Source: Lachnospiraceae bacterium (GTDB lineage: Bacteria; Bacillota; Clostridia; Lachnospirales; Lachnospiraceae). From it: DNA of 64,000 nucleotides. The translations under genes were made by a program, and so were the position numbers. The stretch spans positions 89,138 to 153,137 of the forward strand of contig JAETRD010000008.1 of the NCBI GenBank assembly GCA_021770345.1. The letters are read 5' to 3'. Positions 24,849-33,087 of the stretch are shown one piece after another. Numbering within the stretch: the stretch's first letter is position 1; each line of letters begins with the position of its first letter. The notes below the pieces were generated by a model, which searched no databases, was not told the DNA's origin, and was given only the letters and a program-made list of their open reading frames with translations.

Positions 24849-25958
24849 CTAGAAAAATACTTCCTTGCCTGTCTCTGCCGATTTGTAGATTGCCTCAAGA
24901 ATCTGTGTCACCACATATGCCTGCTCCGGCTTCACCAGCGGCTCCCCGTCGTTTGCGATCGCGTCTAACCACTGTTCCTGCTCTCTGACCGCCTCCGCTG
25001 CCGCGCCGCCCTCAAAGAAGTCCACCACGCCCGCCGGTGAGATAATCTTTTCCATCAGCTGGTTGTGCTCAACGGTGTTGTAGATCAGCTCGTCGTTCGG
25101 ATAGCTGCCGCCGTGGTGAATCTCCGCGCCCGCCTTTGTGCCGCAGAGTGTCGTGGATGCCTCCATCGATTTCAGAACGTTTAACGCCCACGATGCTTCC
25201 AGATAAATCACCGCGCCGTTTTTCATCTTCACAAGGCCGAATGCGGAATCTTCGACCTCAAAGGTCTTCGGGTCCCACGGGCCGAATACGTTGCCCTCCG
25301 GGCCGTGCTCGTCGCGTCCAAGCTTATAGAAAACCTGTCCGGACACGGATACCGGCTCATAATTGTCCATCATCCAGAGCGTGATATCAAGCGCGTGTGT
25401 TCCGATATCAATGAGCGGTCCGCCGCCCTGCAGCGCCTTGTTCGGGAATACGCCCCAGGTCGGAACGGCTCTTCTTCTGAGCGCGTGCGCCTTTGCCATA
25501 TAGATCTCGCCCAGCTCTCCGGCCGCGCAGGACGCGTGAAGGGTGGTCGTGTCGTCGCGGAAGCGGTTCTGGTATCCGATCGTGAACTTCCTGCCGGACT
25601 TCTTCCACGCCTCGAGCATCTTCTTTGCATCCTCCGTGCAGTGCGCCATCGGCTTCTCACACATTACATGCTTGCCCGCCTCAAATGCGGCAACGGTAAT
25701 CGGGCAGTGCGCCACGTTCGGCGTGCACACATGCACCACGTCAATCTCTATCGAAGTGTCCGCAAGCATCTCCCTGTAATCGGCGTATACCTTTGCCCCC
25801 TCGGTTCCGTACTCGTCACATGCCTTTTTCGCCCGCTCCAGATCCGTGTCGCAGAAAGCCACCATCTCGGCTTTGTCGCCGCACTGCTTTAAAGACGGCA
25901 TATGCTTCTGATTTGCAATCCCACCGCATCCGACAATCGCAACCTTAATTTTTCCCAT
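24849..25958 (-). CDS. Gfo/Idh/MocA-family dehydrogenase (candidate glycoside 3-oxidase)
   Basis: A 369-residue oxidoreductase with N-terminal Rossmann fold (VAIVGCGGIANQKHMP) and the catalytic lysine in CEKPMA near residue 99, followed by the Gfo/Idh C-domain (GGPLIDIGTHALDITLWMM). In gut C-glycoside pathways an enzyme of this family oxidises the sugar at C3 before C-C cleavage. The gene stands directly before the DUF6379 and barrel genes, which makes that role likely here. Cofactor and substrate are inferred. Confidence 0.88.
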   Translation of the reverse strand: MGKIKVAIVGCGGIANQKHMPSLKQCGDKAEMVAFCDTDLERAKKACDEYGTEGAKVYADYREMLADTSIEIDVVHVCTPNVAHCPITVAAFEAGKHVMCEKPMAHCTEDAKKMLEAWKKSGRKFTIGYQNRFRDDTTTLHASCAAGELGEIYMAKAHALRRRAVPTWGVFPNKALQGGGPLIDIGTHALDITLWMMDNYEPVSVSGQVFYKLGRDEHGPEGNVFGPWDPKTFEVEDSAFGLVKMKNGAVIYLEASWALNVLKSMEASTTLCGTKAGAEIHHGGSYPNDELIYNTVEHNQLMEKIISPAGVVDFFEGGAAAEAVREQEQWLDAIANDGEPLVKPEQAYVVTQILEAIYKSAETGKEVFF

Positions 25959-26022
25959 GTTGAAATCCTCCTTTAAAATAAATTGATTATAAATTTTCTA
26001 TTGAATTGTTAAGAAATCACTT

Positions 26023-27471
26023 TTAAACCGTTTCTATGTATTCCGCCGCTTCCATACCTGCGATCCGCCCCGTGTTTACGGCATATCCCATCGAATTGCC
26101 CGGCAGCAGGAACATATAGCTGTCCTCGTAGATGTTGCAGGAATCCGCGCCGGCCGCATACAGTCCCGGAATCGGCATAAATTCCTTATCGCAGACCTCA
26201 CAGTTTTCATTGATTCGGATACCTCCGACCGTCCCGTACCCGCCCGGATGAATGGCTGCCGCATAGTACGGCGCCTTGCGGAGCTTCTTTAAATATCTGT
26301 AATTCTTAAAAAATTCCTCGTCTCTGCTGTCGCAGTAGTCGTTGTACTCATCCACGGTATCCGCGAGCGCCTCAGGCTCTATCCCGAGCTGTGCGGCCAA
26401 TTCCTCGATACTGTCCGCGCGGAAGAAATTTTTCGTTCCGTTTTCGAGCAGACGGTCCATTCCGTCATAGAAGTCGGAGACATCCGTCTCCGGGTTTACG
26501 AGACTTGTCACGTCCACCCCGTTTTTCACATACGCTTTCACAATAGAAGCATCCACAATGCTGTACACGGTCTTATCCTTCTGGTGGTTCGCGAGGTTGC
26601 CGAGATATGTGGTATTCTGCATATACTCCTCGTTCATGACCCGCTTGCCAAATTTATTTACCAGCAGGTTGGGCTGTTTAAAAATATTGATTACTCCCGC
26701 GGCGGCTTCCTCGCCTCCGCCTAAATCGCAGGCCTGCTCAATTCTGACCGGAAGATGATCCGCGCCGGCCTCCCAAGCCATCCGAAGGCCGTCGCCCACA
26801 ATGCCCGGAATTGCGAAATTAAACAGTTCTCTGCCCTGCTCGAGACCGATTTCTTCTTTTATCAGTTCTTTGTTTGCGCCCGCACCGCCGGTACAGATAA
26901 TCGCCGCATCGCACGCAATCTCAAATTCCTCTCCCCCAGCTTTCTGCGCAAGCACTCCCGTCACTCTTCCGTCCGTCTTCAAAATTTTCTTTCCGACTGT
27001 CTCAAGCATAATCTTCACGCCAAGCTCCTGCGCTCTCTGGAACAATGCCCGGTTCATGGCTCCCGCTGCCCGCGGGCCAATCTTATTTCCGGTCTTTACG
27101 ATGTGCCAGGTTGCTTCCGACTGCGGGAAATACCGAAATGCCCCTTCAAACTCCACGCCCATGTCCTCAAGCCATTCAATCGTTTCGGCAGACTGTTCAA
27201 AATACCGCTTTACCAGCCGCGCATCCACATTGTAATGGGTGTACTCCATAAACATGTTAAATGCTTTTTCGACCGTAATATCGATCATCTGCTCCTGTTG
27301 ATACCTGGTTCCGATTCCAAGCGGCCCCATTCCCATATTGGCCGCACCGCCGGTGATCCCTGCCTTTTCAAGCACGATGACTTCGGCTCCGTCCTCCGCC
27401 GCCTGCACTGCCGCGGACATTCCCGACGGCCCGCCCGCGATCACTACAATCTGTGTTTTGAGCTTTTCCAT
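26023..27471 (-). CDS. FAD-dependent oxidoreductase, fumarate-reductase flavoprotein type
   Basis: A 482-residue flavoprotein of the FAD_binding_2 family: dinucleotide motif VIAGGPSGMSAA at residues 10-21, AIICTGGAGAN near 190, and the C-terminal FAD stretch GLYAAGADSCNIYEDSYMF. It has no covalent-FMN domain or signal peptide, so it is a soluble cytoplasmic type. It is the first gene of the unit. Possible roles are a sugar oxidase, or an ene-reductase acting on the released aglycone, as tetrahydrodaidzein and cinnamate-type reductases of gut bacteria do. The choice is open. Confidence 0.82.
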   Translation of the reverse strand: MEKLKTQIVVIAGGPSGMSAAVQAAEDGAEVIVLEKAGITGGAANMGMGPLGIGTRYQQEQMIDITVEKAFNMFMEYTHYNVDARLVKRYFEQSAETIEWLEDMGVEFEGAFRYFPQSEATWHIVKTGNKIGPRAAGAMNRALFQRAQELGVKIMLETVGKKILKTDGRVTGVLAQKAGGEEFEIACDAAIICTGGAGANKELIKEEIGLEQGRELFNFAIPGIVGDGLRMAWEAGADHLPVRIEQACDLGGGEEAAAGVINIFKQPNLLVNKFGKRVMNEEYMQNTTYLGNLANHQKDKTVYSIVDASIVKAYVKNGVDVTSLVNPETDVSDFYDGMDRLLENGTKNFFRADSIEELAAQLGIEPEALADTVDEYNDYCDSRDEEFFKNYRYLKKLRKAPYYAAAIHPGGYGTVGGIRINENCEVCDKEFMPIPGLYAAGADSCNIYEDSYMFLLPGNSMGYAVNTGRIAGMEAAEYIETV

Positions 27472-27498
27472 ATCCGTTCCTCTCCATCACTCCGAATT

Positions 27499-27509
27499 GA
27501 TAACGTTTC
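27499..27509. promoter_or_regulatory. Operator candidate, proximal copy (GATAACGTTTC)
   Basis: This 11-base word, about 28 bases upstream of the FAD-gene ATG, recurs as a perfect inverted copy at 27692-27702. The core AACGTT is itself palindromic. Two copies around the leader hairpins suggest regulator binding and possibly looping. Confidence 0.45.
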
Positions 27510-27575
27510 CTTGCTTTTACTGTCCCCATTCTATCATCACTGCTTCCGGCGAACCTCTTTTCTGTTTTAAAAAAA

Positions 27576-27602
27576 GCGCCTCCTGTTGCAAGAAACCGGC
27601 GC
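27576..27602 (-). terminator. Leader hairpin 1 (GCGCC/GGCGC, T7)
   Basis: Short GC stem 27576-27580 with 27598-27602, followed on the minus strand by seven T. It lies about 100 bases upstream of the FAD-oxidoreductase gene on the same strand, so it is either an insulator or an attenuator. Confidence 0.5.
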
Positions 27603-27611
27603 ATCAAAAAA

Positions 27612-27644
27612 GCATGCAACAAATCAAAGAGGTTTGTTGCATGC
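27612..27644 (-). terminator. Leader hairpin 2 (perfect 12-bp stem, T6)
   Basis: Arms GCATGCAACAAA and TTTGTTGCATGC (27612-27623 and 27633-27644) with a nine-base loop, followed on the minus strand by six T. It stands just upstream of hairpin 1, giving two terminator-like stems in a row before the operon. No gene on the minus strand ends here. Confidence 0.6.
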
Positions 27645-27691
27645 CTTTCCTTCTCCCCATATTCACTTGAAAAGATGAATGTTTCCCTCCC

Positions 27692-27702
27692 GAAACGTTA
27701 TC
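27692..27702. promoter_or_regulatory. Operator candidate, distal copy (GAAACGTTATC)
   Basis: Exact reverse complement of the word at 27499-27509, about 180 bases away, on the far side of both hairpins. It also lies about 100 bases before the divergent collagen-like gene. The rest of the 27472-27792 gap shows no gene. Confidence 0.4.
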
Positions 27703-27792
27703 TCCACCGGACGACTCCCTGGTTTCTATGCACAACCAACCGTCCCTCACATAAAATAAAAGTACTATTATATGCGGAAAGGAGCCCATAAT

Positions 27793-28368
27793 ATGAATAA
27801 AAACTATAACATACCATGCTGTAATTGCTGCTGTCAGGGACCGGCCGGTCCGCCCGGTCCGATGGGACCGCAGGGGCCGATAGGACCACAGGGGGAAGCC
27901 GGTCCGCCCGGTGCGCCGGGCTCCGGCGTACAGCCGGCCTATTTTAACGGCGTCATGCAGGGCGGATTCCAGACCGTCCCGCCGGAGGGAGACGTGAATT
28001 TTCTGCTTGCGTACCAGTCCGGCGATTTCTCGTTTACCCCAAACACGGCCGAGATTATCGTAAATACCGAAGGCGTTTATCGGATCGACTACTCCCTGCT
28101 GGTTCGTCCCGCCTCCCGCCTGCTGAACATCGCCTATGCGGTAGCCATCAACGGACTCGAAAATCCGCTTTCATTTTTCGGCATCTACTCCGACGAACTT
28201 ACAAGCACCGAGCGCGCCGGGATAACCGGCATGTTCATCACCGCGATTTCGGCCGGTTCAACCGTCACGCTGCGCAACAAATCTTCGACGGAAGATTTTC
28301 TCGCGGGAACCGGAATCGACCATCAGGCGGTCAATCATGCGGTCATCCTGTTGCAGCGGATTGCGTGA
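27793..28368 (+). CDS. Collagen-like (Gly-X-Y) surface/exosporium-type protein
   Basis: A 191-residue protein: a short Cys-rich head (IPCCNCCCQ, residues 7-15), about ten Gly-X-Y triplets (residues 16-45, PPGPMGPQG type) and a C-terminal jelly-roll-like domain of the BclA/C1q kind. Such proteins form trimeric filaments on spores or cells. AGGAG precedes the ATG at 27793 by eight bases; a start at 27772 has nothing comparable. It is transcribed away from the catabolic operon and convergently with the glycosylase gene. Confidence 0.85.
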   Translation: MNKNYNIPCCNCCCQGPAGPPGPMGPQGPIGPQGEAGPPGAPGSGVQPAYFNGVMQGGFQTVPPEGDVNFLLAYQSGDFSFTPNTAEIIVNTEGVYRIDYSLLVRPASRLLNIAYAVAINGLENPLSFFGIYSDELTSTERAGITGMFITAISAGSTVTLRNKSSTEDFLAGTGIDHQAVNHAVILLQRIA

Positions 28369-28378
28369 CGCCTGCCAT

Positions 28379-28936
28379 TTATGCGTATTCTTCCCGCTTT
28401 TTTACGATTTCGCAGAAATCCTTCTTCACAGTCTCGTATTTGGAAGGGTCGCGCAAAACCGCTGACGGATGGTATGTCGCGGTCAGCGCACAGTCTTTCC
28501 GGCAGGTCCAGGTGCCGTGCTGCCGTGTGATTTTAAAATCCGGCGCGATAATGCGCTGCGCCGCGACGCGCCCGAGACAGACAATAATTTTCGGCTTTAG
28601 CAGAAACGTTTCGTATTTCAGATACGGAAAACACGCCGCTTTCTCCTCCTCTTTGGGGTCCCGATTGCCGGGCGGATGGCATTTTAAGATGTTGGTAATG
28701 TATATTTCTTCTCTGGTCAGCCCGCTGTCCCGCAAAAGCCTGTCTAAGATCTCCCCGGAGCGCCCGACAAACGGAATCCCCTGCCGGTCTTCCTCCCCTC
28801 CGGGCGCCTCGGCGATAAACATAATATCCGCCTCGCGGCTTCCGCGCCCCATCACAGGCTGCTGCCTGGTACCGCTCAGCGGACAGTTCGCGCAGGCGGC
28901 AATGTGCCGTTCGATAGTATTCCATGTATATTCCAT
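28379..28936 (-). CDS. Uracil-DNA glycosylase, family 4 type
   Basis: A 185-residue DNA-repair enzyme that removes uracil from DNA. Motif A is AEAPGGEEDRQGIPFVGRSG near residues 41-60 and motif B is TYHPSAVLR near residue 160. Four cysteines (CANC near the start; C87 and C103 regions) suit the iron-sulfur cluster of this family. The ATG at 28936 follows AAAGGAG. Its stop lies 11 bases from the end of the collagen-like gene on the other strand. Confidence 0.92.
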   Translation of the reverse strand: MEYTWNTIERHIAACANCPLSGTRQQPVMGRGSREADIMFIAEAPGGEEDRQGIPFVGRSGEILDRLLRDSGLTREEIYITNILKCHPPGNRDPKEEEKAACFPYLKYETFLLKPKIIVCLGRVAAQRIIAPDFKITRQHGTWTCRKDCALTATYHPSAVLRDPSKYETVKKDFCEIVKKREEYA

Positions 28937-29061
28937 AAAAATCTCCTTTTGTAGTCTGTTTTTGACAGTATTATTATACACGGAAATGACGGAGACAGTA
29001 AAGGTAATCTCTGTCACGGTAACGTCTTAATAATTTCATCTCTGGCCAAAGCCATAAAAAA

Positions 29062-29099
29062 GGGTGCCCCTCAGTCATTTCATGACTTTTGGGACACCC
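29062..29099 (-). terminator. Terminator of the C-S lyase-redoxin operon
   Basis: Arms AGGGTG/CACCCT flank an inner AGTCAT/ATGACT stem; on the minus strand a run of T follows. It lies about 30 bases after the stop at 29128. Confidence 0.8.
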
Positions 29100-29127
29100 T
29101 CTTACCCGTCAACGCGCAATTCTGATA

Positions 29128-30906
29128 TTATTTTGCCAGCAGTTTGGCAAACATGTCCGCATCCGGAATATCCGAAAGCGTTTTCCCGTAATGTGCATAC
29201 TCCACCTTACAATCGCCGTCTAACACAAACGCAGCCGGAAGCTGGAGCTCGTTGCCCTCGTATTTTCCGTGCTGATATCCTGCGGCAGCGGCCTCCGTTA
29301 TCTTCGTGTATGCCCTGCCGTCAATCATGGCGCTCATATCCGCTGCACCCCTGACTCCGAAACGTCTGTAAAGCGTCTGTTTCGGATCGCAGATCATGTC
29401 AAACGGCAGCATGTCCTTTTCAATCTGCCCGGAAATAATCTCCGGCTCGGACTGGAGCACAACCAGAAGCTGTCCGCCTCCCGCGGTTATCTTATCATAA
29501 TTTTCCGCCAGACGGTGAATGTCCACCTGGCAGAGTGTACAGCCGTAATAGCGCAGGAAGAGAAGCGCCGTCTTTTTCGCCCGCCCCGCGGTCTCCCGCA
29601 GGCTGCGCCCCTGTTCAAACGGTGTGTCAAAGGTAAAGTCCGCCATCGTATCCCCCGCATTCAAACGTTTCTGATATCCCTCCTCCACGGCAAATCCGCC
29701 GTTAAAGACGTACTTATCCATGCGGTCAAACGCCTCTTTGACGCGGCTTAAGGGCAGCGCAAGATTGAGGCGGATGGAGCAGGGACCGTGAAACATCCTG
29801 CCGTCCTGCCATGCCACGCCCACGTCCCAGCCGGCCTGCTGGAGCTCGCCGATCGTCCTGTCGTGGGCTTCGCACCATTTTGTGCAGTCTAAAAAGAGCA
29901 TATAGGTTCCTTCCGGCTTGGATACTTCCACCCCTTCGAAATGCTCCCGGATATAATCGCACGCATAGTCCACATTTCCGGTGATTACCTCGCAGAGCTC
30001 ATCGACCCACTCATAGCCCTCCGGCTTGTAAGCGCCGATCAGCGCATGCATGGAAAGCACGTTCATATCGTTGTAATGGGGCTTGCTGCCCTTCGCCCGG
30101 ATTCGGTCTCTCAAATACTTGTTGTAAATGATATGATAGCTTCCCACCAGACCCGCGAGATTGAACGTCTTGCTCGGCGCATACACGCCGATTGTACGGT
30201 TTCTCGCATCCTCGCTGACCATCTGGGTCGGGATATGTTTATGTCCCGCAAGAATAATGTCGGACCAGATCTCGTCGGAAATCACAAGACAGTCGTTCGC
30301 CTGATAGACTTCCATCGCCTTCTCGATCTCCCAGCGCTCCCAGACGCGGCCGCAGGGATTGTGCGGACTGCAGAACACCGCCACATGAATATTTTCCATT
30401 TTAAGTTTCATATCCATATCTTCATAGTCCATCCGCCAGACGCCGTTTTCGTCCTTCACCAGCGGACTGTGAACGATTTTAAATCCGTTGTTCCCGATAC
30501 TCATCGTGAATCCGATATAGGTCGGACTGTGAAGCAGCACCGCGTCTCCGGGAGCGGCAAATGCGGTCAGAGCGGAGATAACGCCGCCCAACACCCCGTT
30601 CTCGTAGCCGATACAGTCTTTCGTCAGCCCGGTCACTTTGTTGCGTGTCTCATGCCATCTGATAATCGCATCATAGTACGCGTCCGTGGGCTGAAAATAC
30701 CCGTACGCCGGATGCTTTGCCCGCTCGATAATCGCTTCCGGAATCGTCGGCACAGTCGGAAAATTCATGTCTGCAACCCACATCGGAATCGCGTCAAAGC
30801 CTTCTTTTGGGGCGCCCGGCGTAAATCCCGGTATTGCCCCCAGCCCGTCTACCGCGATCGCGTCTTTGCCGCTGCGGTCCATAATCGATGTAAAATCGTA
30901 CTTCAT
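29128..30906 (-). CDS. PatB/MalY-type C-S lyase fused to a redoxin (AhpC/TSA-like) domain
   Basis: A 592-residue fusion. Residues 1-395 are a fold-type I PLP enzyme of the PatB/MalY group (MWVADMNFPTVP; SPHNPCGRVW; SDEIWSDI; PLP lysine in YAPSKTFNLAG), which splits cystathionine or cysteine conjugates to a thiol, pyruvate and ammonia. Residues about 415-592 resemble a peroxiredoxin/thioredoxin-fold domain, with TALLFLRYYGCTLCQVDIH carrying a CxxC. I see no stop or ribosome site between the two parts. With RidA and a permease upstream it suits uptake and breakdown of a sulfur amino acid, the redoxin perhaps handling the released thiol; the last point is inference. Confidence 0.88.
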   Translation of the reverse strand: MKYDFTSIMDRSGKDAIAVDGLGAIPGFTPGAPKEGFDAIPMWVADMNFPTVPTIPEAIIERAKHPAYGYFQPTDAYYDAIIRWHETRNKVTGLTKDCIGYENGVLGGVISALTAFAAPGDAVLLHSPTYIGFTMSIGNNGFKIVHSPLVKDENGVWRMDYEDMDMKLKMENIHVAVFCSPHNPCGRVWERWEIEKAMEVYQANDCLVISDEIWSDIILAGHKHIPTQMVSEDARNRTIGVYAPSKTFNLAGLVGSYHIIYNKYLRDRIRAKGSKPHYNDMNVLSMHALIGAYKPEGYEWVDELCEVITGNVDYACDYIREHFEGVEVSKPEGTYMLFLDCTKWCEAHDRTIGELQQAGWDVGVAWQDGRMFHGPCSIRLNLALPLSRVKEAFDRMDKYVFNGGFAVEEGYQKRLNAGDTMADFTFDTPFEQGRSLRETAGRAKKTALLFLRYYGCTLCQVDIHRLAENYDKITAGGGQLLVVLQSEPEIISGQIEKDMLPFDMICDPKQTLYRRFGVRGAADMSAMIDGRAYTKITEAAAAGYQHGKYEGNELQLPAAFVLDGDCKVEYAHYGKTLSDIPDADMFAKLLAK

Positions 30907-30999
30907 AAAAATACCTCCCTTTTTCTCTTATATGTCGTGTTTCTGTTTTCTGTCGGATGTTCGCTTGCCCGGCCGCCCCTGTCTGACAAACCGGTAAGA

Positions 31000-32376
31000 T
31001 CAGTTTACATCATCTGCGATCGCCTGTTCAATCACGGCATTTTTATTCTCTTCCAATGCCTCCTTCGAAACGGCCCCCTGTTTCAGACGCAGCGCAGAAA
31101 GCCCTACCAGCATTGCAACCAGGACCACACAGACAACGGAATCCGTCAGGGAAAGCTCCGTAAACAGGTTATAGCAGACAACCCCGGCGCAAAAAACGCC
31201 CAGAATACAGCAGACATTCCACAGCCAGACCGGCATCTTAAACGAAGCCTTCTCCCACTGCTTCGGATATTTCTTCGGCAGCGTGATGCAGACAAAATTC
31301 ATATACATATTCATCAGCATCGTAGGTATCATAACCAGCGAAACCACGCTGTCCAGCCCCATCCCCGTCACGATAGGGAAAATGCTGATCAGATAAAACA
31401 TCAGATAGCTTATGTACGGATATCCGCTTTTGGTTGTTTTCTTAAATATGGCAGGGAGCCACCCGTCTTCCGCAACCTGAAGCATCGGATAGCGCATCAT
31501 TCCGATGCCGCCGAGCATGGAACTCGCAAGCGCTCCTACCCCCCCTATCACAAAGAAGAGGTACAGTCCCCTCGGCAGTATCGCCTCTGCCGTAACGCTG
31601 ATATTTGCGCCCGCAACCTGCTCATAGGGAAGAACGCCGGACGCCACATAAGCCATAAGCGCATAGATTGCGGCAAGCAAAATCGTAATAATCACGATCG
31701 CTTTCGGCAGCGTGCGCTTCGGCTTCTCCGTCACGGCCGCCATGGAAATCGGAGCCATTGTCGTCCCCTGACACGCCCATCCCATCACCGCGATCGCAGC
31801 GACAAAACCGCCGAATCCCTCCCGGAAAAATCCTCCGTCATATGTGGGAGAAAAGAAATTCCCCGCATCTACCTTTACCATTCCAAACAGAATAAACAAT
31901 GCCAGCGCGACCACCAGAAGAACCGTAACCAGGTTTTCCAAAATCGTAATAAACCGGGACCCCTTGTAACTTGCGGCAAACACCAGCGTGATAATTATGA
32001 GAGAACATATCATCGAATAACTCTTGATTTGGGGTATGACCACACCCAGATAATCCGTGATTCCGATCGCATAGCCGGAAAATGCAAATCCCCCCACCAC
32101 GGTAAACCATGCGCCGATCCCGCTGAGCAGCGGTGAAAAAAGCATTGTTTTCATGCTGTAATCCCCGCCTTTTAAGACAAACATGGTGGGGATGGCAAAC
32201 TGATACCAGTAGGCGAGCAGCATGAAAAAGCAGCCCACCGCACAGACAAGGACAATGGAACGCCCCGTGTAAGCAATCCCATACCCCAGCAGCAGGAAAA
32301 TACCGGTGCCGATCGCTCCGCCAAGCCCGAGTCCGACGATATTCACTGTCTTTAGTTTCTTTCCTTTTTCCTCCAT
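31000..32376 (-). CDS. APC-superfamily amino acid permease
   Basis: A 458-residue transporter with about twelve hydrophobic helices. The first helix contains GLGLGGAIGTGIFLLLGYG, the unwound substrate-binding segment of APC transporters. It lies between ridA and the C-S lyase gene in one operon, so it probably imports their amino-acid substrate. Which amino acid is not readable. Confidence 0.88.
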   Translation of the reverse strand: MEEKGKKLKTVNIVGLGLGGAIGTGIFLLLGYGIAYTGRSIVLVCAVGCFFMLLAYWYQFAIPTMFVLKGGDYSMKTMLFSPLLSGIGAWFTVVGGFAFSGYAIGITDYLGVVIPQIKSYSMICSLIIITLVFAASYKGSRFITILENLVTVLLVVALALFILFGMVKVDAGNFFSPTYDGGFFREGFGGFVAAIAVMGWACQGTTMAPISMAAVTEKPKRTLPKAIVIITILLAAIYALMAYVASGVLPYEQVAGANISVTAEAILPRGLYLFFVIGGVGALASSMLGGIGMMRYPMLQVAEDGWLPAIFKKTTKSGYPYISYLMFYLISIFPIVTGMGLDSVVSLVMIPTMLMNMYMNFVCITLPKKYPKQWEKASFKMPVWLWNVCCILGVFCAGVVCYNLFTELSLTDSVVCVVLVAMLVGLSALRLKQGAVSKEALEENKNAVIEQAIADDVN

Positions 32377-32472
32377 ATCCGTACCTCCTCATTATACAAC
32401 ATTTTGTACATCAATCAATCTCCCTTTGACTTTCGATGCAATTTTGTCCGAAAAATGCGACGCACAGACCGC

Positions 32473-32853
32473 TTATCTGACGGCTATCGCCTCGATTTCA
32501 ACCAGCGCGCCTTTGGGCAGCGCCGCAGCCTGGACCGCCGATCTCGCCGGACAGTCCCCTGTAAAATAACGGGCGTACACTTCGTTCATCGCCGCAAAAT
32601 CTCCCATATTCTGTAAGTAGACTGTTGCCTTCACCACATGTGCCAGCGTAAGCCCTGCTTCTGCAAGAACCGCCTGCACATTTCTCAGCGACTGTTCCGC
32701 CTGATTCGAAATATCCTCCCCTGCGAACGCTCCCGTTTCCGGATCTACCGGAAGCTGTCCCGACACATAGACAATCCCGTTTGCATCAATCCCCTGCGAA
32801 TAAGGCCCTATTGCCGTCGGCGCGTTTTTGGTGGAAATTACCGTTTTCCCCAT
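32473..32853 (-). CDS. RidA-family enamine/imine deaminase
   Basis: A 126-residue protein with the full RidA pattern: NAPTAIGPYSQGI near residue 9, VYVSGQLPVDPETG, and the active-site arginine near RSAVQAAALPKGALVEIEAIA. RidA hydrolyses 2-aminoacrylate and related imines, the toxic by-products of PLP C-S and beta-lyases such as the enzyme in this operon. The ATG at 32853 has GGAGAGG in front. It is the first gene of the operon and is divergent from the regulator. Confidence 0.93.
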   Translation of the reverse strand: MGKTVISTKNAPTAIGPYSQGIDANGIVYVSGQLPVDPETGAFAGEDISNQAEQSLRNVQAVLAEAGLTLAHVVKATVYLQNMGDFAAMNEVYARYFTGDCPARSAVQAAALPKGALVEIEAIAVR

Positions 32854-32884
32854 AATATCCTCTCCTTTTCTATTGGTATTTACA

Positions 32885-32916
32885 ATAATAAAATTATCAA
32901 TCAATAATTTTATTAT
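32885..32916. promoter_or_regulatory. Perfect 13-bp inverted repeat upstream of ridA
   Basis: Arms 32885-32897 and 32904-32916 (ATAATAAAATTAT type) with a six-base spacer lie 32 bases before the ridA ATG, in the divergent space shared with the YheO-type regulator. It is a good operator candidate. Confidence 0.55.
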
Positions 32917-33013
32917 CACTTATAACTAGATATTATAATATTTTTCTCATATTGTAAAGAATTTTATCACATCTTTTTTATAATTTTGTCCGACGGAAGC
33001 GGCGACGCCAAAC

Positions 33014-33042
33014 TTGCAGATATTTCCTCTGCGTGATACAAT
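33014..33042 (+). promoter_or_regulatory. Promoter of the YheO-type regulator
   Basis: TTGCAG (33014-33019) and TACAAT (33037-33042) are separated by 17 bases, about 45 bases before the ATG at 33088. Confidence 0.5.
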
Positions 33043-33087
33043 AGTAATATTAAGCGTGACACACAAAAGCAAGGCAGGTAACTCCAT

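Noticed and set aside
24849-25958. MocA dehydrogenase region as a myo-inositol (iol) operon
   Set aside because: No IolC, IolD or IolE-type genes accompany it; DUF6379 and the importer point to glycoside cleavage instead.
29941-32136. 731-codon plus-strand open frame opposite the C-S lyase and permease genes
   Set aside because: Antisense shadow with basic low-information composition; both minus-strand genes are well supported.
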